From positions 24,557 to 88,556 of the forward strand of contig NW_013651995.1 in the NCBI RefSeq assembly GCF_000499385.1: DNA of 64,000 nt, in the 5' to 3' direction. The translations under genes were made by a program, and so were the position numbers. The notes beneath the pieces were generated by a model that was not told the DNA's origin, ran no database searches, and worked only from the letters and a program-made list of their open reading frames with translations. This DNA comes from Eimeria necatrix. Taxonomy: Eukaryota > Apicomplexa > Conoidasida > Eucoccidiorida > Eimeriidae. The first letter of the stretch is position 1, and each line of letters starts with the position of its first letter. This document shows positions 50,685 through 61,597 of this stretch, one piece after another.

Positions 50685-53468
50685 CTAACATGCCACGAAG
50701 GGCTATGTTTGGCATGAATTGGAGAGCTTTTGCTTCTATTTTAAGCGGAACACCGGAGTGTTTCCTTAAATTGCCTTGTGCACTACGCGTACGAGTGAGC
50801 AAGAGCTGTTTGCTGCCTCCTGAAGTTCCCTGGTCGCGGTGAGAACACACAATGCATGCTGACACAACTGTGAGAAGGTTCTTCATGCTGTCGAAAAATT
50901 TTGCTGCTTGTCATAAATGGCGCTTTGCTGCGATGCCCCCATGGTCGATAGTTCTCGTATGTGGAAATGTGCCGTGCCTTCGCAAAATAAGACATGTGGC
51001 TGCCTTAGACATCTGGCTGCCTTTTATCAAGGCATGCATCCATACAGCAGCCTTTATAAAAGTGCTGAATGACAAGACAACAAAATCACAGCCGCGTTGA
51101 GCGGAGTGGCCTCGCAACCAGGAAATGGCTTCCAGGGTCATATACACCAAAATATCTTCGACAGAGTAACAAGAAGATGTAGTGCACATCCAGTGGGACT
51201 TCGTCCCCAGGGTATAAGGCCTGGTATGCCTTGCAGTTAGGTCCGCAGTTTGGGGCTCACAAGAATCACTGAAGCTCCAGTGCGCGGTACGCCCACAGAG
51301 CAAAACAAAAGCATAAGGAGAAGCAGATACGCCCAAGGAGATGGGGACTAATAACAATATTGTTTGAACCTTTCTTTAATGATGGATGTGGTCCTTAGTT
51401 TGTAGTAATAAACGATGGAGTCAGGAGAGCTCGTAGTTCACCATGGTGCTGGCCTCAAGCGGCCTGCGGATAAATCGGCATCTGCAGCGAAATGCGCTGG
51501 AATCAAGCAAATAAAGATTCGAGTGCTACAATAAATTTACCTACACCTCTTTTATGGTGGGCCAATACAGCTGTGGAAAGGCCGCTAAGGCCTTCGCATT
51601 GTAAAATTTCTCCAAGACATGGCAGCAGGGACAAGAGAGAAACCATGGAATTGTCGAGCCCGAGCAGCTCAAACTTAAACACCTCTTTGTATTGCTTTGC
51701 GGAACGATGTAGGTATCTACTGGCTGCTCTGGTTAAAGCTTAATGGCCTGTTGCGGGCGTAGCTTAATGGCGAAGCTAACCAGAGCAAATGCCTCAGCGT
51801 AAACTGATTGTTTCTAAAGCACGTTTTTGTGCATCAGCTGCCCTACGGAGTTTGTAAACCTATGACGAGCTGTGATCCTGCTTAATATGGCGTAGAAGAG
51901 AAAGACAGGCAATAGGAGACAATAGTGCACCGCTGAAAGTACCTTTATAAGGGACAAAAATACGTCTTTTTCGCTGGCTGGTGTTGGGAAAGTAGTGCCT
52001 TTTATGAAGTAGCGGACGGCGCAGTGTTCCATGCGCCCAATCTCGCATTTGATGCAAAACGCTGGAATCCTCTCGGCTTGACCCGGTATCGTCGTCATTG
52101 CTGCCACATGCATGTCAATCTGATGAGAATGCTCAATATGCATGCAGAAAAAGTGCCACACTGTCTGGGAGCCTAAACAAAGTTGACATTGACACTCAGG
52201 GGAGTGGTGGATTTCCGTGTCTTTCAGTGGGGCTGTCTAACAAACGCCGTGACCCTTCCGTCATGTTTCACCTTAGCAGGCACCGCTGAGCTCAGCCCTA
52301 ACGTCCTGTGCCTCGACTAATTTCCCAGTTTTTCTCACCTTCGACCCTTGTCGTACATTATGGTACGACGGCTAGCACGATGATTAATGATGTAGGAACG
52401 CTATGGCTTGCTCTTTTCCCCCACAGGATGCGATAGATTCACAAAAGCTACAAATGAGCATTACTGAAACATATCAGTGAAGTGTAAGCCAGACCTCACT
52501 CAGACCTGTTGGACCCGATGCCCCGCGTTCAAGAAGCGGCGTTGGCATAATATGGCTGGAGCTGTATAGTCAAAAGATCAAGTGAACGGATGGCTATCAA
52601 TGCAGTGAAAAGCTAGGGAACTGCAGGGTAGTCCTTACAGGGCTTAGGAACGGTGCCGACCCATGTTCTCTCTAACGACGAACTCATGCTTCAACTCCGC
52701 TTGATATAGATTTCCTGTGGTTTATTGCTTGCCTGCTACGAACTTGGCCCTGACCCTTGGGTACTGCAACTCAAGCAAAAAGCAGCACGCACTCCAGAGA
52801 TGTGTTGTTGCTCCACACCCTTTACAGAGTGTATGGACGGCACGCTTGTGAACTCTCTTGCTACCCAGCTGCACACCAGAGAAAGGCTAAACGAGCCACA
52901 AGAACTGTGTTAGACGCTTCAGAAAACTACTTCACAGCTTCAGTGTTTCTCTGTGCTTGCTTTGCAAATGGTTGATGTCTCCTCGCTTAAGTGCCACCCA
53001 AACGTGTGACAGTACACATTGTGTCCCTCAGAGGAGAAGTTTAGAAACTTGGTGAAAAGCCGGTAATCTCCTTCCTGCAGTGCTGCGTAGAAAGCCTGTT
53101 GATTAGCAAGATTTGGCGGAACTCATTCTGTCGTGGGCCAGGAAGCAATTGTGGGCGTCCCTCCAACGAGATGCCGATGAACCCCTATAAAATTTTCAGT
53201 TGTGCATAGTTACAACCTCATATAAGCAACAAAAAATATACATATGCTTTTAAGAAAGTAACTGCAGCTCCAAGCCTTAGAAGAACCAGGAGGGCTGTAT
53301 CTTCGAAGCCCAGAACTCACACAGGTCCGGTAAGGACAGAACCCACTGAACGCAATAGCTGTTTCGTCTTCTTTCGTGGTGTTTCCAATAATTGATGCTA
53401 ATCTTAAGACAGAAATAATTGTCTCATTTTTTGTGTGGACTCTTCAAGTACAGTATCTGTCTGGAACA
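50685..53468. other. Gene-poor stretch
   Basis: No family was recognised in any frame and there are no CAG repeats. Short open frames on both strands (for example 50911-51357 minus and 51814-52161 minus) look like chance. Confidence 0.35.
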
Positions 53469-53798
53469 ATGGCGCACACCTATCTAGGCTTTGCCGCAAA
53501 TCCGAAACAAACCCTGTTTCTGCAGGCGATAATCCTGCGTTTTTTTCTAAGTTTGCTTGCTAATGCTGCATCTGTCTCAACTGTGCTTTCGTCTCCTGGC
53601 GGACATGCCGATCTTCAGCAGTCCCTCGCTCAGCCTACAACTCAGCGAGATTTGGGCTCGGAGAACGGTATCGTAGCGGTTTTCCGCCAAAGTTCTCGGA
53701 AGACCCGCATGGCCATCTTAGGAATTGCTTTATTACTGGCTATCGCCCTTCGTTTCGCTTTTGGATCCCTGAAGACGGCGCATACTGATGTACGGTGA
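53469..53798 (+). CDS. Hypothetical small membrane protein or exon
   Basis: An ATG-started frame of 109 codons. Residues about 18-38 are hydrophobic (LFLQAIILRFFLSLLANAA), like a signal peptide or signal anchor. Residues about 83-99 form a second hydrophobic segment after a basic patch (SRKTRM, then AILGIALLLAIALRFAF). Between them is a Ser/Gln-rich loop. The layout is that of a small secretory-pathway membrane protein. A GAT/GTACGG just before the stop could be a splice donor, so more exons are possible. No family recognised; small ORFs of this size can occur by chance. Confidence 0.38.
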   Translation: MAHTYLGFAANPKQTLFLQAIILRFFLSLLANAASVSTVLSSPGGHADLQQSLAQPTTQRDLGSENGIVAVFRQSSRKTRMAILGIALLLAIALRFAFGSLKTAHTDVR

Positions 53799-54205
53799 AT
53801 GCACATCTCACAAAGGGAGCAGAGCAATGTTTCCTGTGTTGTCTTATACTGCCAGCAAAAGGCGGGCAGGGACTCCGAATGACAAAGCGAATCTGCACCT
53901 AATAACTTCTATGGAAACAGTATCCCCGTAAATTTAGGGTGTTTCAAGCAACGGGCACAGCAGGTGCCGAAAGCTTTTGGCATGCTGTAGAGGAAATTAG
54001 TTGCACAGAAAGGCGACTGTACTTCGGGAACAGAGAGTACGCTTTCCGATGTATCATTTTCTGTACATAATGCGGTTGACGTTCCTTGAAATCGGACTGG
54101 GTGGTGAGGAGCTGGACTTCGTGGTACGCGGGAGATGGGATCGATTATTTGAAGACACACCACAAAGCCGAACGCCAGCATTGTACTAAATCACACGATA
54201 TCCTA

Positions 54206-55719
54206 ATGTGAATTCTTGCTGACATGAGTGAGAGCTGGAACAATCCCTTTTCTGAGCAGGAAGTGGGACTTCTGTTCAGATACACGCGCCGGCCTCTGGT
54301 GGCTTGTAGCGTTAGCCATTCCAGGCATAGCAGCGCAGGAACGGAAGAACATAGCCAGAATATCGAATGAAGCTACAACGCACAGGTGTTCATGAATGCT
54401 TTTCGCATGAATGACCACCATCCGTCATTTGCGTGCTACACACAATGGCCAACCTAGAAGTATTTCCTCCAGAAAACAGCTTGGACCCTATATGAGCTTA
54501 GTTAGGGAAAAAACTGAATGCCACTACAATAGCACATGTCTATACCTGCGAGGAAATTTCTCGGCGAACGTCGTTCGTGTGTACGTGAAGCTAGTGCGTT
54601 TTGAGAGCCACGTTGGTCTGCGCAAGAGTCAGGAGCACTTAGCCACAGAGTAGGTTTTTGGTTTGAAAGCACAGCAGTGCAGTGCGTCGCCTTCGTTTGC
54701 ACAGTACCGGCAATACGTGGCATTACATGAATAGCTTTTCATGAAAGCAACTAGGAGGGCGAGGCACTGACAGCATGGGACTAAGGCAGCAGCCACATTA
54801 TCCAGGAAGTCGGTTTTCTTCGTTCGTGGCATTGAGTTTAGGGCAATTTTGTGCCGTTCACAAATAGTGCCTGGTGTTTACAGAATCAGGGGCTCACACT
54901 ACTGGAACAGCTACTCACTATCGTCTGGCGTTTCAATTAGGCTGTCTCCCTGAAGTTTTTTGGTCAGTAAAGCTGGCAAGAAAGCTCGCCCTCTAAACGC
55001 TTACGAGAAACTCATGCTTCTTGTATTCTGGAAGCAGAATGTGGGTTGTGCTGTGCTTCAAGTTCACACGGTTCTATGTGATGCACACTGCGAGACTGAT
55101 TATGAGATTCGTAGCGGTAACGTGCTGCGTACAGTACCGTAACGCTACTTGACAGTAGGAAATGGACAACGCTGTAATTTCTGCAAATTTTTTTCTCATG
55201 GTAGCAGACGTACCATGAAATTTCTGCGTTTTTGCCTATCACCATGATAATAGAACCATGCAGGTTTCACAATGCTGGGAGAAAATTGTGGCGTTGTGCA
55301 TCGGCGTACTAGGCTGTGCGTTGCTGAAGGTCTAGTCCCTTCAGACCGTCACGCTGCACGTCGACATTGCGAAGCATTGCATGCCTTACAGTGCGCCAGA
55401 GGAACATTTAAATAGCTGTCTGTATTGCAGTACGTTGACGGACAATTCGATAACACTTCATGAATTTAGTATCGACGCAAAGTTGCAGAGTTACAGCGTA
55501 AGTTCAGGCCATGCATCCTCAACGCACAGTGAAAAGTAGTCGTATTTTTTGTATCCAGGTGAAGATTTGGAAGATATGATAGGTGGATTTGAGCTTCTAT
55601 GTGGACCATAATTGCGGAGTAGTATCCGAGCCTCGACTTTGTCTTAATAGGCAGTGAGGGCGCAGCCTCTGGAAATCCGAAGCGGCGGAATTCTCATCAG
55701 ACCTGGCTTTCAGGCTTAC
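54206..55719. repeat. Dispersed duplication, copy 1
   Basis: This stretch matches 60151-61597 in the same orientation. Similarity is moderate over the first 900 bases and very high from about 55133 to 55560. No coding function was recognised. Confidence 0.85.
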
Positions 55720-58171
55720 CGGTGGCGGCGGGATTGCGCTTTAGCCGGCGCTGAGAGCCGTGACTCCCTATCGGTTACACAATGTTTTGCGCAGACATGG
55801 TGGGGCCGACAACGGCACGTTCGTTCCCATCTGGTGTGATCATTCGAATACATAGCAGGATACGTGGCACTTGGAGCGCAGCATGTACGTTTGCGACTGT
55901 TGCAAATCTTTGCCAGCCCATGATGCACAGTTAGCGCCGTCAGGGATGCCATATGAAAAAACTCGGAAAGCTCCGCATTCCTTTTCCATCTTAATCTACA
56001 CACGTCTTCAAACAGCTGGACAAAGGACTTCACCTCTAGAGCGCCGGGGGAGCTTTAGTGGTGACTTCATTATGGCGCTAGTGAGGGAAATGCTGGGCGC
56101 CGTTGATGAACTAGCGATGACACTGCTGCTAGACTTCACTCTTTATTCCATTATATCCCCTACAGCGTGTGAGTGCCGTGCTTTCGCTGACGTTTGAGCA
56201 TGAAATGTGATATCCTGTGGCCGATCTTGCCCTCTGGAAACGGTCTAAGCTTGGGACTGATGAATTAATTTGGAAGGTAATCGAAGGTTTTGGGTTCCAA
56301 AAGCTAGACGATCGCGTTTTCGCAGATTTCACGCTTCACACCATTGTGTGAATTTTCTACATGAAGCCTGCGAGGCAAGCAACCACAGGGAAATTGATGG
56401 TGCAGCCAGGATCCGGTTGTTTTGGGAGAATATCGCTTCTTTGAATTACAGAGACCTTTCCAGCATGTGAGTTTTGTTTGCATTCGCACATCCATGCAGC
56501 AGAAGTGCCACAAATTCAAAGGACCCCGATATAGGCTAGCAGCTTTCCAGGCCTGCTGGGAAAAAAGAGCTGCACATACGCGTTTCACTGGACTTGTGCT
56601 ACTTGCTTATGGGAATGTCTTATTACGCCAGAATTCCAGCGATATGCTTGTTACAGTCGGTGAGCTTCAGCAGTTTAATCCACTTTTTGTCTGAAAGTAC
56701 TGTGCTACTTCGTAGTGGAGGAAACAAAGAGGAACGAGGTGTGCCTTTTTGGACCTTCTCTGAGTCAGAAGGTTGGATAGGATCACTGTATATTCGGCAC
56801 AGAAATTAAACTTGTTCCAAAAATCATGTATTTCTCGGCGCAAGAATCTGGCAAGCTTCTGCTCACTCAGCTGGTGAGCCTGCACATCCAAACTGCGTAT
56901 GGGTGAAATGCTGAGCTACTGACTGCGGAGAACAGCCACAATCCGGTGAAGGCAGCGCAGTTTCGCGGGCAAGGCGAGCCTACATCCCCGAGACTTCTGT
57001 GTTTATCATTGATTTATAGCAAGCCACCTTGGCGGTAGTCGAACGGCACCTCGCCCGATGTATTCTATGCCGAAATTTTTCAAGGCATGAAGAGAGCAGG
57101 ATGCAATCTGGATTGTGTAGCGCACTGTTTAAGTCGCTATCCGATTATGGTAGCTTTCTAACGATGTAGTCGTAGGCATTGGCCCAAAGCCTTCAAGGCA
57201 GGAAGAGGGCCGAATGCAATCTAGTTTGTGTACCGTACCGTTTCAACTGCTATTCCGTACATTGGCTTTGTGATGAAGATGACCTTTGGTGGTGGGCTGA
57301 AGACGCGGCACATGCAAGGGGATCCTCTGTGTCAGAGGTTTCCTTTCGGATTAGGAAGTGCGTCTATGGTTTCTTTGGAAGATAGTAGTTTCGAAGTACA
57401 GTTGCCTTTCATGTTGGACGGGGCCTATTACACAAAATGCTAATGCTTACACTGCGTTTGCAACCAAATATATGGCTCTTACCTACCCAGTTGCCTTAAG
57501 TAATGGCATTACAACGTTACAAGCGGCACGCCAAGAATTCAGGGAGTGCGCCGATGCCATTTTTGCTTGACTGCAACTCTGGCCCTGCCTTGGCATAGCG
57601 AAGCGGGAGACTGCTCAGCAGCATTCTTCAATGCGTGCCTAGTTCCAAACACTGTACATTTCATCCAATACCGTGATGGCCACGACAGCTTGGTGCGTGA
57701 TCTCAGTTTACCTGTGTATGCGCATTCTGTATATTTGAGATTTAAACAGCGCACAGCAAGTTTAAATGGGCCAGGACGCCAAAATTCAAGAACGCGATTC
57801 AACACATCGCTTTCTTCACCATTTTAGTAGGAGGAGAATGCACAGTGAGGAGCTTGCTGCAGATATAAGGACATGCTATGTGCTGGGCAGTAAGGGAATG
57901 GCTCTGTAACTTGGGTAAGCAAAGGGAAAAAAAGGCTCGTGTATGCAGCATTATCAACTCGAGGCTAGGCAGTGTGTCTGGACATTCCTTTTCGGCAAAT
58001 GCACATAGCGACGCAACAATGCAACGCCTTTATGTATACATATTTGCACATATTTGCGCCTGCCAGTGCATGTTTGCAACGCACCGTCAATACAGGAAGT
58101 AAGTCTAATCACAAGCAAAGAAGGGTGGATAACGAGAAATGAGATGCGATTGGCGGCCCTAGGCAACTCAC
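55720..58171. other. Gene-poor stretch
   Basis: No gene was recognised. A plus-strand frame at 55871-56197 and the pair at 57358-57570 and 57546-57827 contain some protein-like sequence but no identifiable domain. Confidence 0.3.
57077..57262. repeat. Diverged tandem duplication of about 110 bp period
   Basis: The segment from TTTTTCAAGGCATGAAGAGA (57077) resembles the segment from 57187 (CTTCAAGGCAGGAAGAGGGC). Both continue with ATGCAATCT, TTGTGTA and a GCTAT/CGCTAT block. Confidence 0.6.
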
Positions 58172-58306
58172 TGCGTATCCTCGAAGCATTGGGAAAGTAA
58201 CGCTGTTCCACTGCTGCCGCTCTGTTCGCAATTTTTCTGACTCTGCAGCTGTTACAGTGGCAAGTAAGAATAGGAACACATTCAGCGTGTACAGTGACAA
58301 CTCCAT
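58172..58306 (-). CDS. Possible first exon of a secreted or surface protein
   Basis: From the ATG at 58306 the frame gives 45 codons, with a textbook signal peptide (MELSLYTLNVFLFLLATVTA, residues 1-20) and then a polar segment (ESEKLRTERQQWNSV). It ends at GCA/GTGAGT, a consensus donor, in phase 0. Reading on into the intron soon reaches a stop. No second exon could be identified downstream (lower coordinates). Eimeria carries many surface-antigen genes with this kind of first exon, but no surface-antigen motif is visible here. Confidence 0.42.
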
Positions 58307-60150
58307 TTTTCCTTTCACAGTGCAGAAAGCTTACAGTTGCACATGCAGACTGGACCACTATGTATTTTTCCTGCAGCCTTGAAACTGTATGCTGCAAGCA
58401 ACTGTAACTTGCACTGTTTTCAGTGATGACGTGACTTCTGCTTGGAAGTTTCTGACCGGGTAGGCGCTGTGTGAGTTTTTCGCATGTTAAAGCGAAATCC
58501 AATCAGATCTGGCGACGGACATCCTGTTGGACCAACGAGTTTGATTTTTTCGGCGTACGTAGGCTGTGCGTTAAGTGATGCAGCGCATCGTTTGAGCCAT
58601 TCAAAGACTTCGCGAATTGCAGGAACCACGCAGAACTTAGGAAATAACAAAAGTTGTAAATCCAAAAATAGAGGAAACAGCGTTACTTCCAGGCTTCGTC
58701 CCTGCAGAAATTTCTTTTTAAAAAGCGGAAAGAGCCATTTAGTTCATGGAGCTGTCGGTTCTTCGACTACATCGGGAATACAGCGCCAATTTGGCGCCAA
58801 TCAAAGGAGCCACCGCAGACGTGCTTCCTAGTGGGTGTGTTGCACATCAGAGGGTGAGCATTATCTTTAGGACGCAAACAGGGGCTTGGGGCTTGGTAAT
58901 TGCTCTACAATGCGATGAACGTAACCAGTTTTCTCTCCTCTTCCAAAGTATCAGATACATCAAATACGCGTTTCATGTTCACTTACTTGGCCAAAAGATA
59001 TCCTTATCAGAGTGGAGTAGATCCGAAGCTCCATATGACACCTGCTCTACCTCACCCTGCCATGCCGGACTCATGTGGTCCATTATTTTCTTGTTAAGGC
59101 AAAGCTAGAAATAGCTCAGGTGAATATAACGGCAAGCGCTACCTCATGATGAATATAATCAGCTTCGCTTTGTCTTCTGAATGCCGCTACAAAGGTAATT
59201 TTATTAGGGAAAATTGCTGCATATTTTGGTCGGACCCAGATTGTGAGCTTTTCCCAAACGAACTGCACCTAACAATACCTTCACGCTTCAGACTGCGGTC
59301 TAACTGCTATTAGAGAAAGGCGTACGTCTTGGGTTACATCTCATCTGCACCCTAGGTTTTGATCACAACATAACAATTTACATACCTGGAGCCAGCCGTT
59401 TGGAAGAAGTGGTTCCAAAGGACTGACTCCAGGTAGAGAGCATGCTTGTAGACATGAGGTTTGGGTGCCAACATTGGTTCATATGAAACTCAAGAAAAGT
59501 TTTTGCAGGAAGTACGTCTTACTAGTCATTTTGTTCCCACGTGGCCCTCGTGGCTGCTTTTTCGCGGGCGGGCTTGAACCCTTCCCACAGAACCTGGGGC
59601 AGGCGACAAGATGCTTTCTAATTGTTCTGCCAACACGAAGATGCGCTAGATCGGAAATGAGCTGCGAAACCAAAGTGCCAAGGGAACCATAAGAGCGGTA
59701 CGTGATGGCGTAATACCAGGAAGTAAGCTTCGTTGATTTCAGTAGCTTAGATATCAATCGTAGTCTTTACGCGTTTCCGTTGAAGCGCTCTGCTTAGTGC
59801 TTGCATTAGCAAGCTTGTGACGCGTTTGTAGGTGCACCACTGTTGCTTCATGCATCACTTCAGGTTCAAGGCGGAACCCGCATTACAAAGCTTCCCTTTT
59901 AGCTGCATGACCTTCTCGTCTTTTGGTGGAATTACACGTTCAACGAGTTTTCTAGAAATGAAGGATAAGACTGCACTGTTGGTACAGCTAGTAGGCTGAT
60001 CACTGCGCCATGGTCTCTACTGGTCGAGATAACGTTCTCGTTGGGTCATGCCACTCGACGGAGAAACTGTGTTGTTCACGATGCACAGCCGCTGGGCTTG
60101 ATTTCGTCAAAAACAGGCACCAGGGCCGACCGCTAACATGGCGCTGGAAA
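58307..60150. other. Gene-poor stretch
   Basis: A minus-strand frame at 58420-58665 has protein-like sequence (FCVVPAIREVFEWLKRCAAS, then KIKLVGPTGCPSPDLIGFRF) but starts without an ATG and could be an isolated exon. Otherwise nothing was recognised. Confidence 0.3.
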
Positions 60151-61597
60151 GCAGGATATCCCAATGTGAATCCTCGCTGACATGCATGAGAGCTAAGACA
60201 ACCACGTTTGTGAGCAGGAAGTGCGGCTTCCGTTTGGATGCATGCACTGCCCACTTTGGTGGCTCTCAGCGTTAGCCAATCTAGGCACAAGAGTCGAGGA
60301 ACGGAAGACAGCAGCATAAATGTCGAATGAAGCTGCAGCACATTGGCGTTCATGGTAGCTTCAGCCCGGATGAATGTGCAGCAACCATTGTTAGAACAGT
60401 TTGGTCCATAATCGAGCATCGCTGGAGAAAATTTTAGTACCACTACAATTGCACATGCCGGCAGCTCAAAGGAGACTCGAGGATGAACATCCTTGGTGTT
60501 CGCGTGAAGATAGTAGGTTCTGAGAGCTACGTTGGTTTGTATAGAGTCACGAGCCCAACTACGTAGATGTATAGAACAGCTCAGTGGCATATAAACTCAC
60601 CAGTGCATTGCGCAGTTCGCGTTTGTGCAGTAGCTGCTGTAGGCAGCCACACTTGAATAGACTCTCATTAAAAATGAAGGAGGACAAGGTGTTTGTTGTG
60701 ACAATAACAACCACAATGCCCAGAAAGTCCGGTTTGCTTGTTTTGGGCAGTGGTTTAATGCCACATCTGAGCCTTTAGACAATTCGCGGTTTGTGTCTTA
60801 CAGAACAGATTTACCGTCCTGTGGAGCCTCAATCGACGATTTCTCCAAAGTATTTTGAAAAACCAAGTTGACAGGGAAGCGCTTGCCAGTTTTAAACACT
60901 TATCGTGAAAATCATGTTTTTTGTGCCCGGGAAACAGAATGTGGGTTGCGCTTTGCTTCAAAAGTATACATGTACCAACTGCTGAGTTGGCATTGTTCTA
61001 TGTAGTGCACACGAGAATCGTAGGAGTAACATGCTGCGTGCAGTACCGTAACGCTACTTGACAGTAGGAAATGGACAACGCCGTAGTTTCTGCAAATTTT
61101 TTCTCATGGTAGCAGAAGTACCATGAAATTCTGCGTTTTTGCCTATCACCATGATAATAGAACCATGCAGGCTTCACAATACTGGGGGAAAGTTGCGGTA
61201 TTGTACATCGGCGTACTAGGCTGTGCGTTGCTGAAGGTCTAGTCCCTTCAGACCGTCACGCTGCACGTCGACGTTGCGAAGCGTTGCATGCCTCACAGTG
61301 CGCCAGAGGAACATTTAAATAGCTGTCTGCATTGCAGTACGTTGACAGACAATTCGACAACACTTCGTGAATTTGGTATCGACGCAAAGTTGCAGAGTTA
61401 CAGAGTAAGTTCAGGCCATGCATCCTCAACGCACAGTGAAAAGTAGTCGTATTTTTTGTGTCCAGGTGAAGATTTGGAAGATATGATGGATGGATTTGAG
61501 CTTCTAGATGGACTATAAGTGCGGAGTAGTCGCCGAGACTCTACTTTTGTCTCAACAGGCAGTGCGGAATTTTCATGAGACCTGGCTTTCAGGCTTT
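60151..61597. repeat. Dispersed duplication, copy 2
   Basis: Direct-orientation counterpart of 54206-55719. The block 61051-61475 is nearly identical to 55141-55565, including hairpin-forming arms CATGGTA/TACCATG (61105-61125; 55197-55217 in copy 1). Confidence 0.85.

Larger units (their letters stand above)
46808..50690. mobile_element. Decayed, rearranged Ty3/gypsy-type LTR retrotransposon
   Basis: The parts of one element family are present in an abnormal order: integrase remnant on the plus strand (46808-47826), gag and protease on the minus strand (about 47830-49929), and an LTR or leader-like repeat zone at 50240-50684. Reverse transcriptase and RNase H are absent. Every coding part has frameshifts or stops, so the element cannot be autonomous. 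Chromovirus-like elements are known in Eimeria genomes. Confidence 0.8.

Noticed and set aside
58172..60590. Eimeria surface-antigen (SAG) gene
   Set aside because: The signal peptide at 58306 and protein-like ORFs nearby are suggestive, but no cysteine pattern or conserved SAG exon could be identified.
60000..60590. 196-codon minus-strand ORF with ATG
   Set aside because: It falls in the dispersed duplication, and the other copy is broken into unrelated frames, so it is probably a chance frame.
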